A stretch of DNA of 64,000 nt from Armatimonadetes bacterium Uphvl-Ar2 (GTDB taxonomy: Bacteria > Armatimonadota > Fimbriimonadia > Fimbriimonadales > Fimbriimonadaceae): assembly GCA_002162095.1 (NCBI GenBank), contig CP021424.1, positions 186,001 through 250,000 of the forward strand, in the 5' to 3' direction. The notes beneath the pieces were generated by a model that was not told the DNA's origin, searched no databases, and was given only the letters and a program-made list of their open reading frames with translations. Below, piece by piece: positions 62,125-64,000 of this stretch; positions within the stretch are counted from its first letter, which is position 1, and each line of letters starts with the position of its first letter. Both the position numbers and the translations under genes were made by a program.

Positions 62125-62484
62125 ATGCGAAGCACGATTGCAAAGTTCGCCCTTTCCACCGTCTTTGGCGTGACACTCGGTCTGGGACTCGGTAGCGTGA
62201 CCCCAGCCCCAACAACGCCAACGCCGGCGCAAGAGCTGTTTGACCGGCCGCTTCCAAACAACTGTCACACTTACGATTGTTGTGGGGATGGAACGCCTTT
62301 GTGCGTAAACAAGAGCTTTCGATACGGTGCTGGTGTTCCATGGTGGAATTCGAACGCAGGGGGCCCATCATATGCACTCAATTGTGCGGTGGCGCATTTT
62401 GAGTTGTCTGGATGCAACGGCGCAATCCTAAGAGTCGATTACCTCAATCGCCTTTGTTGCAGAATGCCGTCGGCCGGAGAGTAG
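62125..62484 (+). CDS. Small secreted cysteine-rich protein
   Basis: 119 aa. A signal peptide (about 1-28, LALSTVFGVTLGLGLG-type, shown loosely) precedes a mature domain with nine Cys, clustered as NNCHTYDCCGDGTPLC, NCAVAHF, GCNGA and LCCRM. This spacing suggests a disulfide-linked miniprotein. GC content is lower than in the rest of the window. No family recognised. It is 8 bp before the first pseudopilin gene and may be cotranscribed with it. Confidence 0.6.
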   Translation: MRSTIAKFALSTVFGVTLGLGLGSVTPAPTTPTPAQELFDRPLPNNCHTYDCCGDGTPLCVNKSFRYGAGVPWWNSNAGGPSYALNCAVAHFELSGCNGAILRVDYLNRLCCRMPSAGE

Positions 62485-62492
62485 TGCTAGAC

Positions 62493-63188
62493 ATGCGAAG
62501 AAGAAATTTGGATTCCAAGAGATATGGACTCACACTTACTGAGGTTGTCGTTTCGATTGCAATTATTGCGGTTGTGAGCCTCATTACCTTCGGCGTAATG
62601 ATGAAAGCAAAGGACTCTTCTAAAGATGCAGTTGTGTTCAGCAACTTGAAGCAAATCGGGACTAGTCACTTGTTATATTCTCAAGATTTTGACGACGGAA
62701 TGCCAAATCATGTGCCAGTGAATGGAGGAAAGCCGGTGAACGCTGAGCCTGGCAAGCCGTTTGACCCCAAGAAGCCTGGCAATATTGTCAAGTATATTGA
62801 AAACCCTACTGGTTGGAAATCTCTCCTACAGAACTACGGTGCTAGCTCCGACATGTTCTTCTCCCCGGCAGATCCCTTTGCAAGAACTGACAAAGTGCTC
62901 TATGGAACTGTTGGCCCGTCCAATTCCAAGGACACTTCTATAACCTATCCAAGCGGGACAATAACTCCAATCGCAGTAGAAGATGGACGTGTCTACTGGA
63001 CTTTGACTCAGGCTGAGGAATCGAATCGCAATGAAAGTCGTCCACTGCTCATTACGAACATTTATCATCCTCAAAACTCGAAGAAGGCACTGACTGTTCA
63101 TCGATTGAGTAGAAGCGTTCCGTCATGGTATCTTGAGGGTAACGTCCGATCCGTTGATCTTAGGACCGCCAGTCCGATTCATGACTGA
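62493..63188 (+). CDS. Prepilin-type pseudopilin, tandem copy 1
   Basis: 231 aa from the ATG at 62493, with CGGCCGGAGA upstream. The prepilin signal is SKRYG, cleavage, LTLTEVVVSIAIIAVVSLIT with Glu at +5. The globular part has SNLKQIGTSHLLYSQDFDDGMP and ends with HRLSRSVPSWYLEGNVRSVD, resembling the DUF1559-type ending. Such proteins are abundant in Armatimonadota and Planctomycetes and their role is unclear. Low GC. Confidence 0.8.
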   Translation: MRRRNLDSKRYGLTLTEVVVSIAIIAVVSLITFGVMMKAKDSSKDAVVFSNLKQIGTSHLLYSQDFDDGMPNHVPVNGGKPVNAEPGKPFDPKKPGNIVKYIENPTGWKSLLQNYGASSDMFFSPADPFARTDKVLYGTVGPSNSKDTSITYPSGTITPIAVEDGRVYWTLTQAEESNRNESRPLLITNIYHPQNSKKALTVHRLSRSVPSWYLEGNVRSVDLRTASPIHD

Positions 63189-63251
63189 ATGTTTACAGTC
63201 GGCATTGATAATCGCCGTCTTACTGGAGTCCAACGGCCGGAGATTAAGTCT

Positions 63252-63944
63252 GTGAAAGCACCTCACCTGGGATGTAGAAGCAAGCAAGAAGGCTTCACGT
63301 TGACTGAGTTGGTCGTTTGCATTGCAATTGTTGCCATCGCAAGCTTGATTACTTTCGGAGTCATCATGCGGGTGAAAGACGGTGCCAAGGACACGACTGT
63401 CCTCTCGAATTTGAGGCAAATCGGAGTGAGTCACATCCTGTACGCGCAGGACTACGACGATGGCCTGCCCTCCATCGTACCCGTAAGTGGCGGCGTTCCT
63501 TCCTCATATAACCAGGGAGATCGAATTGAAGACATTCCGATGACAACCTTTAAAGGCGACGCGAAGGGGTGGAAAGGGCTGTTGATTCCATATGGGCCAG
63601 AAAGTGGGATGTTTTATTCTCCCGCTGACCCCTACGCGCGCTCGAATCATGCGCTCTTTGGCACTTCCGGACCATACGATTCTGCAGACTCGTCGGTCAC
63701 TTATTGCATGGGCGCCATGATACCTTCATCGGTTCATCAAGGATTTGTCTTCTGGAGGCTATCTCGGGCCGAGGAGTGGAATCGCGACGGCATTCGCCCA
63801 TTCTTGGTAACAAACATTTTTGAGCCAACAGGACAAATGAAGTCAATAACCGTCCACCGCCTTGGACGGAGGGTACCTGCTTGGTACCTGGAGGGTAACA
63901 GCAAGATGATTGATGTAAAGCAGGCAAACCCCGCTTATAACTGA
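63252..63944 (+). CDS. Prepilin-type pseudopilin, tandem copy 2
   Basis: 230 aa from a GTG at 63252, chosen because it gives a 14-residue basic leader ending KQEG and has CGGCCGGAGA upstream; the open frame continues left to an ATG at 63189. The signal is FTLTELVVCIAIVAIASLIT. The body parallels copy 1 throughout (SNLRQIGVSHILYAQDYDDGLP, FYSPADPYAR, HRLGRRVPAWYLEGN). The two are tandem duplicates of roughly half-identical sequence. Confidence 0.8.
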   Translation: MKAPHLGCRSKQEGFTLTELVVCIAIVAIASLITFGVIMRVKDGAKDTTVLSNLRQIGVSHILYAQDYDDGLPSIVPVSGGVPSSYNQGDRIEDIPMTTFKGDAKGWKGLLIPYGPESGMFYSPADPYARSNHALFGTSGPYDSADSSVTYCMGAMIPSSVHQGFVFWRLSRAEEWNRDGIRPFLVTNIFEPTGQMKSITVHRLGRRVPAWYLEGNSKMIDVKQANPAYN

Positions 63945-64000
63945 GCTCAAAGTCCAAATTGGCCAATTCCACGGGGCGTCAACCGGATGGTGCGAAGTGG

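Noticed and set aside
1-64000. CRISPR arrays, insertion sequences, tRNA and rRNA genes
   Set aside because: No regularly spaced repeats, transposase motifs or RNA folds were recognised anywhere in the window.

Overview
The window is high-GC bacterial DNA (about 60-65% by eye) with short intergenic gaps, many ATGA-type overlaps and genes on both strands. The host looks like a diderm. A large protein at 1357-4875 has a signal peptide and a C-terminal aromatic residue, as expected of an outer-membrane beta-barrel, and there are a lipoprotein, a DUF2993-like protein and a type IV pilin/pseudopilin operon. The gene mix and the tandem prepilin-type genes at the right end suggest the Armatimonadota (Fimbriimonas-like). 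That placement is an inference; no rRNA or other marker is present.

Layout. 1-805 has no convincing gene. 806-11165 holds DoxX, the beta-barrel, an oxidoreductase, a tRNA-dihydrouridine synthase, an acyl-CoA carboxylase biotin carboxylase with an enoyl-CoA hydratase, and a lipoyl E2 acyltransferase. 11241-22740 holds a ROK kinase, the MoxR / DUF58 / transglutaminase operon followed by holA, then dGTPase, asd, an AraC regulator and trpB. 22852-26713 is a pilus operon: major pilin, PilV-, PilW- and PilX-like proteins. 26825-45927 is a housekeeping stretch: M48 protease, Mrp, two ECF sigma factors (one with an anti-sigma), signal peptidase I, NUDIX, purF, ygfZ, proline dehydrogenase, chorismate synthase, pstB and a chemoreceptor-like protein.

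45924-60485 is a compact minus-strand cluster of tailed-phage morphogenesis genes. In transcription order it encodes a CHAP wall hydrolase, two small membrane proteins, a minimal small-terminase candidate, large terminase, HK97-type portal, fused prohead protease-capsid, connector, stopper, tail terminator, tail tube, tail chaperone, a short protein in the tape-measure slot, a 709-aa hub, a 45-aa basic protein, an SGNH esterase and a 1091-aa tail-tip protein. No integrase, repressor, replication gene or long tape measure is visible. Gene order, size and intact frames resemble a gene transfer agent or other domesticated capsid cluster more than a decaying prophage. Divergent from it are a CAP-domain protein and a two-gene unit (118-aa unknown plus sigma-like protein) preceded by a perfect palindrome, which may control it. 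This is the most interesting part of the window.

62125-63944 is clearly lower in GC (about 45-50% by eye). It holds a cysteine-rich secreted protein and two tandem pseudopilins whose upstream leaders share a 10-base sequence, suggesting acquired or recently duplicated DNA.

Four conserved genes (accC, DUF58, M48 peptidase, alkyltransferase-like) each lack exactly one base inside or beside a G or C run. This fits uncorrected sequencing indels better than real gene decay, so they are annotated as frameshifted and probably intact in the organism.
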